The notes beneath the pieces were generated by a model. That model did no database searches, was not told the origin of the DNA, and saw only the letters and a list, made by a program, of their open reading frames with translations. From Bacteroides sp. CAG:1076 (lineage in GTDB: Bacteria > Bacteroidota > Bacteroidia > Bacteroidales > Bacteroidaceae), in the NCBI GenBank assembly GCA_000436795.1, contig HF993141.1, positions 1-35,800 of the forward strand: a stretch of DNA of 35,800 bases, in the 5' to 3' direction. The position numbers and the translations under genes were made by a program. This document shows, one piece after another, positions 1 through 9,781 of the stretch. Numbering within the stretch: position 1 is the first letter of the stretch; every line of letters starts with the position of its first letter.

Positions 1-58
1 GAGCCGCTTAGGCTTGGCGAATTTTTAACGAACTATTGTTTTAACACTCCTTATTTTA

Positions 59-3000
59 ATGGTGTGTTCGGTGGTGCAAGCACAAAGTTTGCAAGTGTCG
101 GGAACTATAGTTTCCAAGTCTGATGGACAGCCCGTAATCGGGGCGACAATTCTTGAACAAGGTACGACCAATGGTACGATTACCGATTTTGATGGAAAGT
201 TTTCTTTAGCAGTTAAGCCGGGGGCGGAAATTTCTATTTCGTATATAGGATTCAAGACTCAGGTTGTAAAAGCTCAAAGTGTCTTAAACATTGTTTTGGA
301 AGAAGACACAGAGGTGTTGGATGAAGTTGTTGTAACAGGTTATACCACTCAACGCAAGGCTGATTTGACAGGAGCCGTTTCTGTTGTCAGTGTGGATGAA
401 CTTTCCAAGCAGAATGAAAACAATCCGATGAAGGCTTTACAAGGTCGTGTGCCAGGTATGAATGTTACAGCAGATGGTAATCCAAGTGGCTCAACAACCA
501 TTCGTATACGTGGTGTCGGTACCTTGAATAACAATGACCCTCTTTATATTATTGATGGTGTGCCGACAAAGGCAGGTATGCATGAATTGAATGGTAATGA
601 TATCGAATCTATTCAGGTCTTGAAGGATGCAGCTTCCGCTTCTATTTATGGTTCTCGTGCTGCTAATGGCGTTATTATCATTACAACCAAAAAAGGAAAA
701 GATGGTCAGCTGAAAATTGACTTTGATGCATCTGTTTCGGCTTCTATGTACAATAATAAGATGGAAGTCTTGAATGCAAAAGAATATGGTCAAGCGATGT
801 GGCAGGCTTATGTGAATGGCGGTCAGGATCCGAATACCAACCCGCTGGGATATAAATACGACTGGGGATACGATAGCAATGGTTATCCTCAATTGAATGG
901 TATTACTATGTCTCGTTTCCTTGATTCTAATAATACTGTACCATCTGCTGATACAGACTGGTTCGATGAAACAACCCGTACCGGTGTTATTCAGCAATAC
1001 AATGTATCAGTAAGTAATGGTTCTGAAAAAGGTTCTTCTTTCTTCTCTTTAGGATATTACAAAAACTTAGGTATTATTAAAGATACCGATTTCGAACGTT
1101 TTTCTGCTCGTATGAACTCTGATTATAATCTGATCGGCAAGGTGTTGACGGTTGGAGAACATTTCACCTTGAACCGTACTTCAGAAGTTCAGGCTCCGGG
1201 CGGTTTCTTGGAAAATGTATTGCAGTTTAACCCGTCTTTGCCTGTATACGACATCAATGGAGAATATGCTGGTCCTGTAGGTGGCTATCCTGACCGTGAA
1301 AACCCAGTAGCTCGTTTGGATAGAAATTCAGATAACCGTTATACTTATTGGCGTTTGTTCGGTGATGCATATATCAACTTGAATCCGTTCAAAGGCTTTA
1401 ATATCCGTTCGACTTTTGGTTTGGACTATGCTCAAAAGGAACAGCGTATCTTTACATATCCTATCACCGAAGGTAACGTTGCAAACGACAAGAATGCCGT
1501 AGAAGCTAAACAAGAACACTGGACCAAATGGATGTGGAATGCTGTAGCTACTTATAACTTGGAAGTTGGCAAACATCGTGGTGATGTGATGGTTGGTATG
1601 GAGTTGAACCGTGAAGATGATAGCTGGTTTTCTGGATATAAAGAAGATTTCAGTATTTTGAATCCGGATTATATGTGGCCGGATGCCGGCACAGGAACGG
1701 CTCAGGCTTATGGCTCGGGTGAAGGATATTCTCTGGTTTCCTTCTTTGGTAAATTGAACTATACTTACGATGATAAGTATCTGCTTTCTTTGACGGTTCG
1801 TCGTGATGGTTCTTCTCGTTTCGGTAAGAATAATCGTTATGCTACTTTCCCATCTGTATCTTTGGGATGGCGTATCAGCAACGAAAAGTTCATGAAAGAA
1901 CTCACTTGGCTGAATGATTTGAAAATTCGTGCTTCATGGGGTCAGACAGGTAACCAGGAAATCTCAAATATCGCCCGTTATACTATTTACGTTCCGAATT
2001 ATGGTGTAAGTGAATCTGGAGGACAGAGCTACGGTACTTCTTATGATATTGCTGGCACAAATGGAGGAAGTATCCTGCAATCTGGATTTAAGCGTAATCA
2101 GATTGGAAACGATGATATCAAATGGGAAACAACTACTCAGACCAACTTAGGTTTCGATTTCTCTATATTCGACCAGACATTGTATGGATCATTCGACTGG
2201 TTCTATAAAAAGACAACCGATATTCTTGTTCAGATGGCCGGTATCGCAGCCATGGGTGAAGGTAGTACTCAATGGATTAATGCCGGTGAAATGGAAAATA
2301 AAGGTTTCGAGTTGAATATTGGTTATCGTAATACAACAGCCTTTGGATTGAAATACGATTTGAATGGTAATATTTCTGCTTACCGTAATAAGATTACAGC
2401 TCTTCCTGCAACAGTGGCTGCAAATGGTACATTTGGTGGTAATGGAGTAGAAAGTGTTGTTGGTCATCCGAATGGTGCACAGGTTGGTTATGTTGCTGAT
2501 GGTATCTTTAAGTCACAAGCTGATATCGATAATCATGCTACTCAGGAAGGCGCTGGATTGGGACGTATCCGCTGGCGTGATATTGATGGTAACGGTGTTA
2601 TCAATGAAAAAGACCAGCAGTGGATTTATGATCCGACACCTGCATTCAGCTATGGATTGAACATCTATCTGGAATATAAGAATTTTGACTTGACTTTGTT
2701 CTGGCAAGGTGTTCAGGGAGTTGATATCATCAGTGATTTGAAAAAGGAAACAGACTTGTGGAGTGGTTTGAATATTGGTTTCTTGAACAAAGGTAAACGC
2801 GTTCTTGATGCATGGACTCCGACTAATCCGGATTCAGATATCCCAGCATTGTCACGTGATGATATTAATAATGAAAAACGTGTGTCTACTTATTTTGTAG
2901 AAAATGGTTCATACCTGAAACTGCGTAATCTTCAGATTGGTTACAATGTTCCAGAGAATTTTGCAAAGAAAATGAAAATGGAACGTCTGCGTCTTTATTT

Positions 3001-3121
3001 AAGTGCACAGAACTTACTTACAATTAAGAGTAAAAATTTTACAGGCGTCGATCCGGAAAACCCGAATTTTGGTTATCCGATTCCTTTGAACGTGACTTTC
3101 GGTGTTAATGTCAGCTTTTAA
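59..3121 (+). CDS. SusC-like TonB-dependent levan/fructan transporter (BT1763-like)
   Basis: Outer membrane beta-barrel that would import fructo-oligosaccharides using TonB energy, together with the SusD protein encoded next. From this ATG (1020 aa) the order is: a remnant signal peptide ending in VQAQ, a carboxypeptidase-regulatory-like domain (about residues 12-85), a TonB-box region LDEVVVTGY (about 87-95), a plug with the SusC motif LKDAASASIYGSRAANG starting at residue 188, and the barrel ending in Phe. The plug and barrel closely resemble what I remember of the B. thetaiotaomicron levan transporter BT1763. The start is doubtful: ATG 59 leaves only about 9 residues of signal peptide. In-frame hydrophobic codons continue upstream to a TAA at 26-28, with no other ATG. 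The true start may be a non-ATG codon near 35, or there may be a frameshift. It leads the five-gene cluster to 9774. Confidence 0.93.
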   Translation: MVCSVVQAQSLQVSGTIVSKSDGQPVIGATILEQGTTNGTITDFDGKFSLAVKPGAEISISYIGFKTQVVKAQSVLNIVLEEDTEVLDEVVVTGYTTQRKADLTGAVSVVSVDELSKQNENNPMKALQGRVPGMNVTADGNPSGSTTIRIRGVGTLNNNDPLYIIDGVPTKAGMHELNGNDIESIQVLKDAASASIYGSRAANGVIIITTKKGKDGQLKIDFDASVSASMYNNKMEVLNAKEYGQAMWQAYVNGGQDPNTNPLGYKYDWGYDSNGYPQLNGITMSRFLDSNNTVPSADTDWFDETTRTGVIQQYNVSVSNGSEKGSSFFSLGYYKNLGIIKDTDFERFSARMNSDYNLIGKVLTVGEHFTLNRTSEVQAPGGFLENVLQFNPSLPVYDINGEYAGPVGGYPDRENPVARLDRNSDNRYTYWRLFGDAYINLNPFKGFNIRSTFGLDYAQKEQRIFTYPITEGNVANDKNAVEAKQEHWTKWMWNAVATYNLEVGKHRGDVMVGMELNREDDSWFSGYKEDFSILNPDYMWPDAGTGTAQAYGSGEGYSLVSFFGKLNYTYDDKYLLSLTVRRDGSSRFGKNNRYATFPSVSLGWRISNEKFMKELTWLNDLKIRASWGQTGNQEISNIARYTIYVPNYGVSESGGQSYGTSYDIAGTNGGSILQSGFKRNQIGNDDIKWETTTQTNLGFDFSIFDQTLYGSFDWFYKKTTDILVQMAGIAAMGEGSTQWINAGEMENKGFELNIGYRNTTAFGLKYDLNGNISAYRNKITALPATVAANGTFGGNGVESVVGHPNGAQVGYVADGIFKSQADIDNHATQEGAGLGRIRWRDIDGNGVINEKDQQWIYDPTPAFSYGLNIYLEYKNFDLTLFWQGVQGVDIISDLKKETDLWSGLNIGFLNKGKRVLDAWTPTNPDSDIPALSRDDINNEKRVSTYFVENGSYLKLRNLQIGYNVPENFAKKMKMERLRLYLSAQNLLTIKSKNFTGVDPENPNFGYPIPLNVTFGVNVSF

Positions 3122-3138
3122 AACAAGTAACTATTAAA

Positions 3139-4881
3139 ATGGAAATTATGAGAAAATTATTATATGCAACAGTTTTAGGACTTACCTTAACTTGTTCTGG
3201 ATGTTCCGATTTTTTGGAGGACCAGGTACCACAAGGAACCATTGATAATGAACAGTTACAGAATCCTGAATATGTAGATAACCTGGTCGTTTCGGCTTAT
3301 GCGGTATGGATTTCTGCAGAAGATATCAACTCTTCTTTCTCTATGTGGAACTATGATGTTCGCTCGGACGACGCTTATAAAGGTGGAAATGGTACGGAGG
3401 ATGGAGATGTATTTCATACATTGGATATCTCTCAAGGTATCATGACTACAGCATGGAATATCAGTGATATGTGGCAGCGTTTGTATAACTGCATTTCTCG
3501 TGCCAATACAGCTTTGCAGTTATTGGATCAGATGGATGAAAGTACTTATCCATTGAAAAACCAGCGTATCGCTGAAATGAAATTCTTGCGTGGACATGGA
3601 CATTTCTTGCTGAAGCAGTTGTATAAGCATATCGTTTTGGCAAACGATGAAAGTCTTTCTCCTGAGGAATACAATAATCTGTCGAATACAACTTATACAA
3701 ATGATGAGAGTTGGCAGCAGATAGCAAATGATTTCCAGTTTGCTTATGATTATCTGCCGGATACACAAGCCGATAAAGGTCGTCCTACCAAAGCTGCTGC
3801 AGCTGCTTATCTGGCTAAGACCTATTTGTACAAGGCCTATCGTCAGGACAATCCTGAAAACAATGAGGTGACAAGCATTAATGCTGAAGATTTGGCAAAG
3901 GTCGTTCAGTATACAGAAAAATCAATCATGTCGGCCGGAGGTTACGGCCTGGAACCGGATTTTCATAATAACTTCCGCCCGGAACCTCAGTATGAAAACG
4001 GATGCGAATCTTTGTGGGCTATGCAGTATTCCATGAATGATGGTACGAACAATGGTAACTGTAACTGGTCGTATGGTTTGATTGTTCCGAATATTCCGGG
4101 TGTAACAGATGGCGGTTGTGATTTCTATAAACCGAGCCAGAATCTGGTAAATGCATTTAGAACAGATAAAGACGGACATCCGTTGTTCGATACCTTTAAT
4201 AATAGTGACTACAATGTAACTGCTGATAATGCAGACCCTCGTCTGTTCCTGACTGTAGGTATGCCGGGGTTCCCGTACGAGTTCAATAAGAAGTACATGA
4301 TGGATAAGTCTTCTACCTGGAGCCGTAGTAATGGTCTGTATGGTTATTACGTTACATTGAAACAGAATGTAGATCCGGATAGTGGATATTTGATAAAAGG
4401 TGGATGGTGGGGAAGCCCTATGAACCATATCGTTCTTCGTTATGCTGATGTGTTGTTGATGCGTGCAGAGGCATTGATCCAGTTGAATGACGGACGTATT
4501 GGTGAGGCTGTTGACTTGATTAATGAATTACGTAACCGTGCAAGCCAGAGCACAACCATGATTGCAGATTATCCTTCTACTTATGGAGTTACTTTCTACG
4601 TAAAACCTTATACAGGAACTTATACAAAGGATGAAGCTTTGAAGATGTTGAAATTTGAACGTCGTGTAGAACTTGCCATGGAATGTGATCGTTTCTTCGA
4701 TTTGGTACGTTGGGGAGAAGCCGATCAGGTCCTGAATAAGTTTTATGCAAAAGAGGCAAACGACTGTACTATTTACTCGAATGCTTCGTTCACTAAAAAT
4801 AAAAATGAATACCTGCCTATACCATTCGCTCAGATAAGTGCTAGTAACGGTCACTATACACAGAACTGTGGAGGTTGGTAA
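3139..4881 (+). CDS. SusD-like surface glycan-binding lipoprotein (BT1762-like)
   Basis: Outer-leaflet lipoprotein that caps the SusC channel and captures levan-type oligosaccharides. The 580-aa product has a signal peptide with lipobox T-C-S-G and Cys22 (counted from 3139), followed by SDFLED. It has the usual SusD layout: an N-terminal helical/TPR region with the typical WQRLYNCISRANTAL stretch, and a C-terminal RagB/SusD part with ADVLLMRAEALIQLN and a closing LPIPFAQI...NCGGW segment. Length is normal for the family (about 550-600 aa). The start could also be the internal ATG at 3148, which gives the same lipoprotein. It lies 17 bp after the SusC gene, clearly cotranscribed. Specificity for levan is inferred from neighbours and remembered resemblance to BT1762. 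Confidence 0.94.
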   Translation: MEIMRKLLYATVLGLTLTCSGCSDFLEDQVPQGTIDNEQLQNPEYVDNLVVSAYAVWISAEDINSSFSMWNYDVRSDDAYKGGNGTEDGDVFHTLDISQGIMTTAWNISDMWQRLYNCISRANTALQLLDQMDESTYPLKNQRIAEMKFLRGHGHFLLKQLYKHIVLANDESLSPEEYNNLSNTTYTNDESWQQIANDFQFAYDYLPDTQADKGRPTKAAAAAYLAKTYLYKAYRQDNPENNEVTSINAEDLAKVVQYTEKSIMSAGGYGLEPDFHNNFRPEPQYENGCESLWAMQYSMNDGTNNGNCNWSYGLIVPNIPGVTDGGCDFYKPSQNLVNAFRTDKDGHPLFDTFNNSDYNVTADNADPRLFLTVGMPGFPYEFNKKYMMDKSSTWSRSNGLYGYYVTLKQNVDPDSGYLIKGGWWGSPMNHIVLRYADVLLMRAEALIQLNDGRIGEAVDLINELRNRASQSTTMIADYPSTYGVTFYVKPYTGTYTKDEALKMLKFERRVELAMECDRFFDLVRWGEADQVLNKFYAKEANDCTIYSNASFTKNKNEYLPIPFAQISASNGHYTQNCGGW

Positions 4882-4902
4882 TTAAATTGTAAATCTTAAT
4901 AA

Positions 4903-6315
4903 ATGAATATTATGAATGCAATAAAACATATTAATAAAATTCTTTTCATCCTTCTCTCCTTGATTTTTATTGTGGGATGTGATGATGATAACACTTCAGA
5001 CCTTCAATTGAGTGGAGATACTTGGTTGAAAACTTTGAAACTGGACGAATATCAGGGTATCATTGATAATTCGACTAAATCGGTCGTAGTGGGAGTACCT
5101 GTTGATTATAATACAGATGCGATGAAAGTTACAGCAATTGAAGTTTCCGATGGTGCGGTAGCTTCAATGAAAGTGGGAGATGTTGTCAATTTCTCTTTTC
5201 CTCAAACAATAAAGGTTACAAATGGTGATGCCTTTTTAGATTATACCGTTACTGTAAAGCATGATGAGGCCAAAATTACATCGTTCAAGTTGAATAATGA
5301 GTATACAGGTATTATCGATGAAGAAAATCATTCTATCGTGGTACGAATACCGACAAGTGCTGATATAACCAGTCTGATTCCTACGATTGAAACAACGGAG
5401 GGAGCTACTGTATCTCCGGCATCAGGACAGGCTGTCGACTTTACTGATCCGGTAGAATTTACGGTTACTTATCAAAGTGCAACTACTGTTTATGTTGTAA
5501 GTGTGGTTCAGTCTGACTCTCCAAGTGCTGTATATGTAGGTTTGGCTTCTTCAATAGACGAACTGAATCCGGAGGAAAAGGAAGCTGCAAACTGGATGTT
5601 GAAGAATATTCCGAATGCTCAGTATTTGTCGTTCGATGATATCCGTGCGGATAGAGTTAAATTGGATGAGTGTAAGGTAATATGGTGGCATCTGCATATC
5701 GATGGTGGCATTGATTCTATGACTAAGTTTGAAGCTGCTGCTCCGAGTGCAGTACAGGCCGTTTCGAAGATTAAAGAGTTTTATGAAAACGGAGGTAGTT
5801 TGTTGCTGACTCGTTTTGCTACATTCTATGCAGCCCAATTAGGTATTACAAAAGATGGCAATGCTCCTAATAACTGCTGGGGCCAGTCAGAAGAAACTGC
5901 GGAAATAACTACGGGACCATGGAGCTTCTTTGTTACCAACCATGCAGATCATCCACTTTATGAAGGTGTTGTTTCAACAATTGATGGTAAGGAGGGTGTT
6001 TATATGTGTGATACCGGTTACAGAATTACCAATAGTACCGCTCAGTGGCATATCGGTTCCGATTGGGGAGGATATGATACTCTGAATGCTTGGGAAGCAA
6101 ATCATGGCGCTATTAGTTTAGGATATGGAGGCGATGGTTCTGTGGTTGCGTGGGAATATCCTTCAAACGGAACAACCGGTGGAGTACTTTGCATTGGTTC
6201 TGGATGTTATGACTGGTATGCTTATGGAGTAGATACTTCTGCCGACCAGTATCATGGAAATGTCGCAAAGGTTACTCAGAATGCTATTAATTATTTAATA
6301 AGCGAGTCAAAATAA
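4903..6315 (+). CDS. SusE-position surface fructan-binding lipoprotein with DUF4960-like C-terminus (BT1761-like)
   Basis: Probable accessory surface glycan-binding protein of the levan system. The 470-aa product has a lipobox F-I-V-G and Cys26, followed by an acidic run D-D-D-N that resembles the Bacteroides signal for export of lipoproteins to the cell surface. Residues about 38-125 and 126-204 are two diverged copies of one beta-rich unit: both carry an E-Y-x-G-I-I-D core, a V-V-x-x-P strand and a closing T-V-T/F-T-V strand. This looks like tandem DUF5018-type modules. Residues about 205-470 resemble DUF4960, a ThuA/GATase-like fold that I associate with BT1761. No catalytic role is assigned. 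It follows SusD by 21 bp and is separated from the levanase gene by a strong hairpin. Confidence 0.85.
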   Translation: MNIMNAIKHINKILFILLSLIFIVGCDDDNTSDLQLSGDTWLKTLKLDEYQGIIDNSTKSVVVGVPVDYNTDAMKVTAIEVSDGAVASMKVGDVVNFSFPQTIKVTNGDAFLDYTVTVKHDEAKITSFKLNNEYTGIIDEENHSIVVRIPTSADITSLIPTIETTEGATVSPASGQAVDFTDPVEFTVTYQSATTVYVVSVVQSDSPSAVYVGLASSIDELNPEEKEAANWMLKNIPNAQYLSFDDIRADRVKLDECKVIWWHLHIDGGIDSMTKFEAAAPSAVQAVSKIKEFYENGGSLLLTRFATFYAAQLGITKDGNAPNNCWGQSEETAEITTGPWSFFVTNHADHPLYEGVVSTIDGKEGVYMCDTGYRITNSTAQWHIGSDWGGYDTLNAWEANHGAISLGYGGDGSVVAWEYPSNGTTGGVLCIGSGCYDWYAYGVDTSADQYHGNVAKVTQNAINYLISESK

Positions 6316-6328
6316 ATATTTAATAATA

Positions 6329-6359
6329 GTTGTCCGATAAAGGACATTTATCGGACAAC
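6329..6359 (+). promoter_or_regulatory. Perfect intercistronic hairpin between binding-protein and levanase genes
   Basis: A perfect 13-bp inverted repeat (GTTGTCCGATAAA, 5-nt loop GGACA, TTTATCGGACAAC) sits in the only sizeable gap (65 bp) of the levan gene cluster. No T-tract follows, so it is not a classical terminator. A 3' stability or RNA-processing element that keeps susC/D/binding-protein message above enzyme message is the likeliest reading. Confidence 0.6.
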
Positions 6360-6380
6360 GTTAACTTAACAATGTAATTT

Positions 6381-7955
6381 ATGAAAACAATGATATATTC
6401 TTTAGCTTTAGCAGCCCTTATGTCATTAGGTAGTTGTAATGACGATGATCCTATATTGACACAGAGGGATTGGGATGGTACAGCGACGTATTTCGCTTCG
6501 ACAGACGAACAGTTCTCTACTTATTATAAACCGTATGTGGGCTATGTAGGCGATCCGATGCCGTTTTATGATCCGGTAGAACAGGACTTTAAGATTTTAT
6601 ATTTGCAGGAATTTCGTCCTAATCAGGAGGCAACCTATCATCCTATTTGGGGGGTAAGTACAAAGAATGTGGGTTCGTATCAGTCATTAGGTGAGTTGAT
6701 TCCTACTGGAAGTGCTTCGGAAGCTGATGCTGCGATAGGTACAGGAAGTACGATTTATAATGAGTCTGAAAAGTTGTATTATACATTCTATACGGGTCAT
6801 ACTTCAAGTCTGGAAGTCGTAATGATGGCAACTTCGTCCGACTTTAAGAATTGGACCAAAAGCAAGACTTTCTATTTGCAGGGCAATGACTATGGATATA
6901 GTGCAAAAGATTTCCGTGATCCATTTGTCTTTAAAGGGGACGATGGTGTATATCACATGATTGTTTCTACTCAGCAGGGAACCAAAGGTGTGCTGGCTGA
7001 ATTTGTTTCTTCTGATTTGAAGTCTTGGGAGCACAAAGGAGTGTTCATGTCTATGATGTGGGATCGTTTCTACGAATGTCCGGATGTCTTTAAGATGGGG
7101 GACTGGTGGTATCTGGTGTATTCAGAAAAACATGTTGCTATCCGTAAAGTCCAGTATTTTAAAGGACATACGCTGGAAGAACTGAAGGCATGTACAGCCA
7201 ATGATGCAGGTATATGGCCTGATGATCATGAAGGACTTTTGGATTCTCGTGCTTTCTATGCTGGAAAGACGGCTTCAGATGGTACTAATCGTTATATTTG
7301 GGGGTGGTGTCCGACACGTGAAGGTAATGACAATACAGCCGTAGGAGCCGATCCGAATGAACCTCAATGGGCAGGTAACCTGGTTGCTCATCGTATTATC
7401 CAGCACGAAGATGGTACTTTGTCATTGGGTAGTGTAGAAGGCATCGACAAGAAATATACTTCAAAATCATCGTTGAAGGTTATGGCAAAAAGCGATAATG
7501 GAGTAAATGAAAACGCTGGCAATTATGTCTTGACGGGAGATGCTTTCGTGTTATTCAACCGCTTGAATGTTGCTAATAAGATCTCTTTTACTGTAAAGAC
7601 TACAGACAAGACTGATAAGTTTGGATTCTCATTGGTTCGTGGAACCGATTCGAAGAAATATTATTCGATTGTTGTTAATCCGGAAGATAACGGCAATAAG
7701 AAAAAATTGAATTTTGAAGAGCAGGGAGAAGAAGGTATGGGATTCATCAATGGTATTGACGGATACCTGTTCAACACTCCTGTCGATAATGAATATCATG
7801 TAACTGTTTATACAGACAATTCTGTTTGTGTTGTTTATATCAATGACAATGTAGCTTATACAAATCGTATTTATGGTACACAGAAGAACTGCTGGTCTAT
7901 AAATAGTTATGAGGGAACCATTGAAGTTAGCAATATTGAAGTAAGTTATTATTAA
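6381..7955 (+). CDS. GH32 surface endo-levanase lipoprotein (BT1760-like)
   Basis: Glycoside hydrolase family 32 enzyme that probably cuts beta-2,6-fructan (levan) internally at the cell surface. The 524-aa product begins with a lipoprotein signal (L-G-S, Cys19) followed by N-D-D-D, an acidic stretch consistent with surface export. The three GH32 catalytic positions are visible: nucleophile Asp58 in GDPMPFYDP (a variant of the usual WMNDPNG), Asp180 in FRDPF, and acid/base Glu232 in YECPD. A C-terminal beta-sandwich follows from about residue 370. The atypical nucleophile motif and the whole five-blade region resemble my memory of BT1760, the endo-levanase that separates levan from inulin users in B. 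thetaiotaomicron. Endo activity and levan specificity are therefore inferred. It ends 10 bp before the next GH32 gene. Confidence 0.9.
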   Translation: MKTMIYSLALAALMSLGSCNDDDPILTQRDWDGTATYFASTDEQFSTYYKPYVGYVGDPMPFYDPVEQDFKILYLQEFRPNQEATYHPIWGVSTKNVGSYQSLGELIPTGSASEADAAIGTGSTIYNESEKLYYTFYTGHTSSLEVVMMATSSDFKNWTKSKTFYLQGNDYGYSAKDFRDPFVFKGDDGVYHMIVSTQQGTKGVLAEFVSSDLKSWEHKGVFMSMMWDRFYECPDVFKMGDWWYLVYSEKHVAIRKVQYFKGHTLEELKACTANDAGIWPDDHEGLLDSRAFYAGKTASDGTNRYIWGWCPTREGNDNTAVGADPNEPQWAGNLVAHRIIQHEDGTLSLGSVEGIDKKYTSKSSLKVMAKSDNGVNENAGNYVLTGDAFVLFNRLNVANKISFTVKTTDKTDKFGFSLVRGTDSKKYYSIVVNPEDNGNKKKLNFEEQGEEGMGFINGIDGYLFNTPVDNEYHVTVYTDNSVCVVYINDNVAYTNRIYGTQKNCWSINSYEGTIEVSNIEVSYY

Positions 7956-7965
7956 TCTAATTATT

Positions 7966-9774
7966 ATGAGTTTGAGTTTTTCGTCAAAAAAAAGTTTGTT
8001 AGCTATTGCACTAGGACTCTCACTGACTGTTCAAGGTGCAGAGAACCGTGTGGTTGTCAAGCATTTGGCTAATGAACAGAATATCATTCTTTTGGATTCG
8101 TTGAAGAAGTTTTTACTTCTTCCCGTTCAGGAGAATGCGCCGGAAGGTAAGGTTAACATTATTGTTAATAATCAGTTTCAGTTAGATCAGAGCATCAATG
8201 TTCGCCTGGCTCGTGAAAGAGTTGATTATTATGTACCATTGGATTTGTCTGCTTATGCGGGAAAGACTATTTCGATCGATATTACGGGTATGCCCTCTTC
8301 TTCATTGTGCTGGGAGGAAATAAAGGTTTCTGATACTTTCGATTCTGCCAATCGTGAGAAATTCCGTCCTGTTTATCATCATACTCCGGTATATGGCTGG
8401 ATGAATGATCCGAACGGTATGTTCTACAAGGATGGTGTCTATCACTTGTATTTCCAATATAATCCTTATGGATCAATGTGGGGAAATATGACATGGGGAC
8501 ATTCTACAAGTACTGATTTGGTACATTGGACGGATGAAGGTACTCCGATCGTAGCTGATGCATGGGGTACTATTTTCAGTGGATCTTGTGTGGTTGATAA
8601 AGATAATACTGCCGGTTTCGGTAAAGGTGCTGTCATTGCATTCTATACGTCAGCTAAACCAAGTCCGTGGGGAGATGTACAATCTCAAAGTATGGCATAC
8701 AGCTTGGATAATGGTAAGACTTTTACCAAATATGAGCATAATCCGATTCTGACTTCTTCTGAACGTGATTTCCGTGATCCGAAAGTATTCTGGTATGCTC
8801 CAGGTAAGCATTGGGTGATGATGCTGGCTGTAGGACAGGAAATACAGATTTATTCCTCTCCTAATTTAAAGGACTGGAAGAAAGAAAGCAGTTTCGGCAC
8901 TATGCAAGGTGCACATGGTGGTGTATGGGAATGCCCTGATCTGGTAGAGGTTCCGGTTGAAGGTACGAAAGAAAAGAAATGGGTGCTCATCTGCAACATC
9001 AATCCGGGCGGACCGTTCGGAGGGAGTGCCACACAATATTTTGTTGGACACTTTGATGGTAAGGTATTTGTAAATGAATCTCCTACTCTGACCAAATGGA
9101 TGGACTGGGGAAAAGATAACTATGCTACTGTTACATGGAGTAATGCTCCAGCCGGTCGTTGTATAGCGTTGGGCTGGATGAGTAACTGGCAATATGCAAA
9201 TAATGTTCCTACGACTCAGTATCGTAGTACGAATACAATTGCGCGTGATCTTACTCTTTATAAAGTAGATGAGGAGTTGTATTTGCGGAGTAAACCTTCT
9301 GCTGAAATAGAAAAAGCACGTGGAAAAAAGATAAATCTTCCAGCTTTCAAGGTTTCAGGTATACATGAAGTCGAAAGTCTGTTGACAGATAATAATGGAG
9401 CTTATGAATTGGATATGATAATAGAAAATGCTGGTAGCTCGAAAATAGCCTTTTCTCTGGTGAATGGAAAAGGTGAGAAAGTATCGATGTATTATGATGT
9501 CGTGCGTAAGCAGTTTGTGATGGACCGTAGTGTTAGTGGAGTTGTTGATTTTAGTCGTGATTTTCCTGCAGTAACAGTGGCTCCTGTAGACAATACAGAT
9601 ACTATCCATCTTCGTTTGTTTGTCGATCGATCCAGTATCGAAGCATTTGGAGAAGATGGAAAATTTGTAATGACCAACTTGGTATTTCCGGCAGAGCCGT
9701 ATAATAAATTGATTTTTGAATCAGAAGAAAATGGCTATACCGTAAAATCGTTGGATGTTTATAGATTGCAATAA
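7966..9774 (+). CDS. GH32 periplasmic exo-beta-fructosidase with DUF4980-like N-terminus (BT1759-like)
   Basis: Predicted to release fructose from the ends of imported fructo-oligosaccharides in the periplasm. The 602-aa protein has a Sec signal peptide with a likely type I cleavage after VQG-A and no lipobox. Residues about 25-120 form an extra beta domain of the DUF4980 type, common in Bacteroides GH32 enzymes. The catalytic domain shows WMNDPNG with nucleophile Asp148, RDPK with Asp271 and ECPD with Glu322. The C-terminal beta-sandwich carries the usual RSSIEAFGEDG segment. It is the last gene before a large terminator-like hairpin. Exo activity is inferred from the canonical motif set and resemblance to BT1759, and could extend to inulin-type or sucrose linkages. 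Confidence 0.92.
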   Translation: MSLSFSSKKSLLAIALGLSLTVQGAENRVVVKHLANEQNIILLDSLKKFLLLPVQENAPEGKVNIIVNNQFQLDQSINVRLARERVDYYVPLDLSAYAGKTISIDITGMPSSSLCWEEIKVSDTFDSANREKFRPVYHHTPVYGWMNDPNGMFYKDGVYHLYFQYNPYGSMWGNMTWGHSTSTDLVHWTDEGTPIVADAWGTIFSGSCVVDKDNTAGFGKGAVIAFYTSAKPSPWGDVQSQSMAYSLDNGKTFTKYEHNPILTSSERDFRDPKVFWYAPGKHWVMMLAVGQEIQIYSSPNLKDWKKESSFGTMQGAHGGVWECPDLVEVPVEGTKEKKWVLICNINPGGPFGGSATQYFVGHFDGKVFVNESPTLTKWMDWGKDNYATVTWSNAPAGRCIALGWMSNWQYANNVPTTQYRSTNTIARDLTLYKVDEELYLRSKPSAEIEKARGKKINLPAFKVSGIHEVESLLTDNNGAYELDMIIENAGSSKIAFSLVNGKGEKVSMYYDVVRKQFVMDRSVSGVVDFSRDFPAVTVAPVDNTDTIHLRLFVDRSSIEAFGEDGKFVMTNLVFPAEPYNKLIFESEENGYTVKSLDVYRLQ

Positions 9775-9781
9775 ATCTGGT

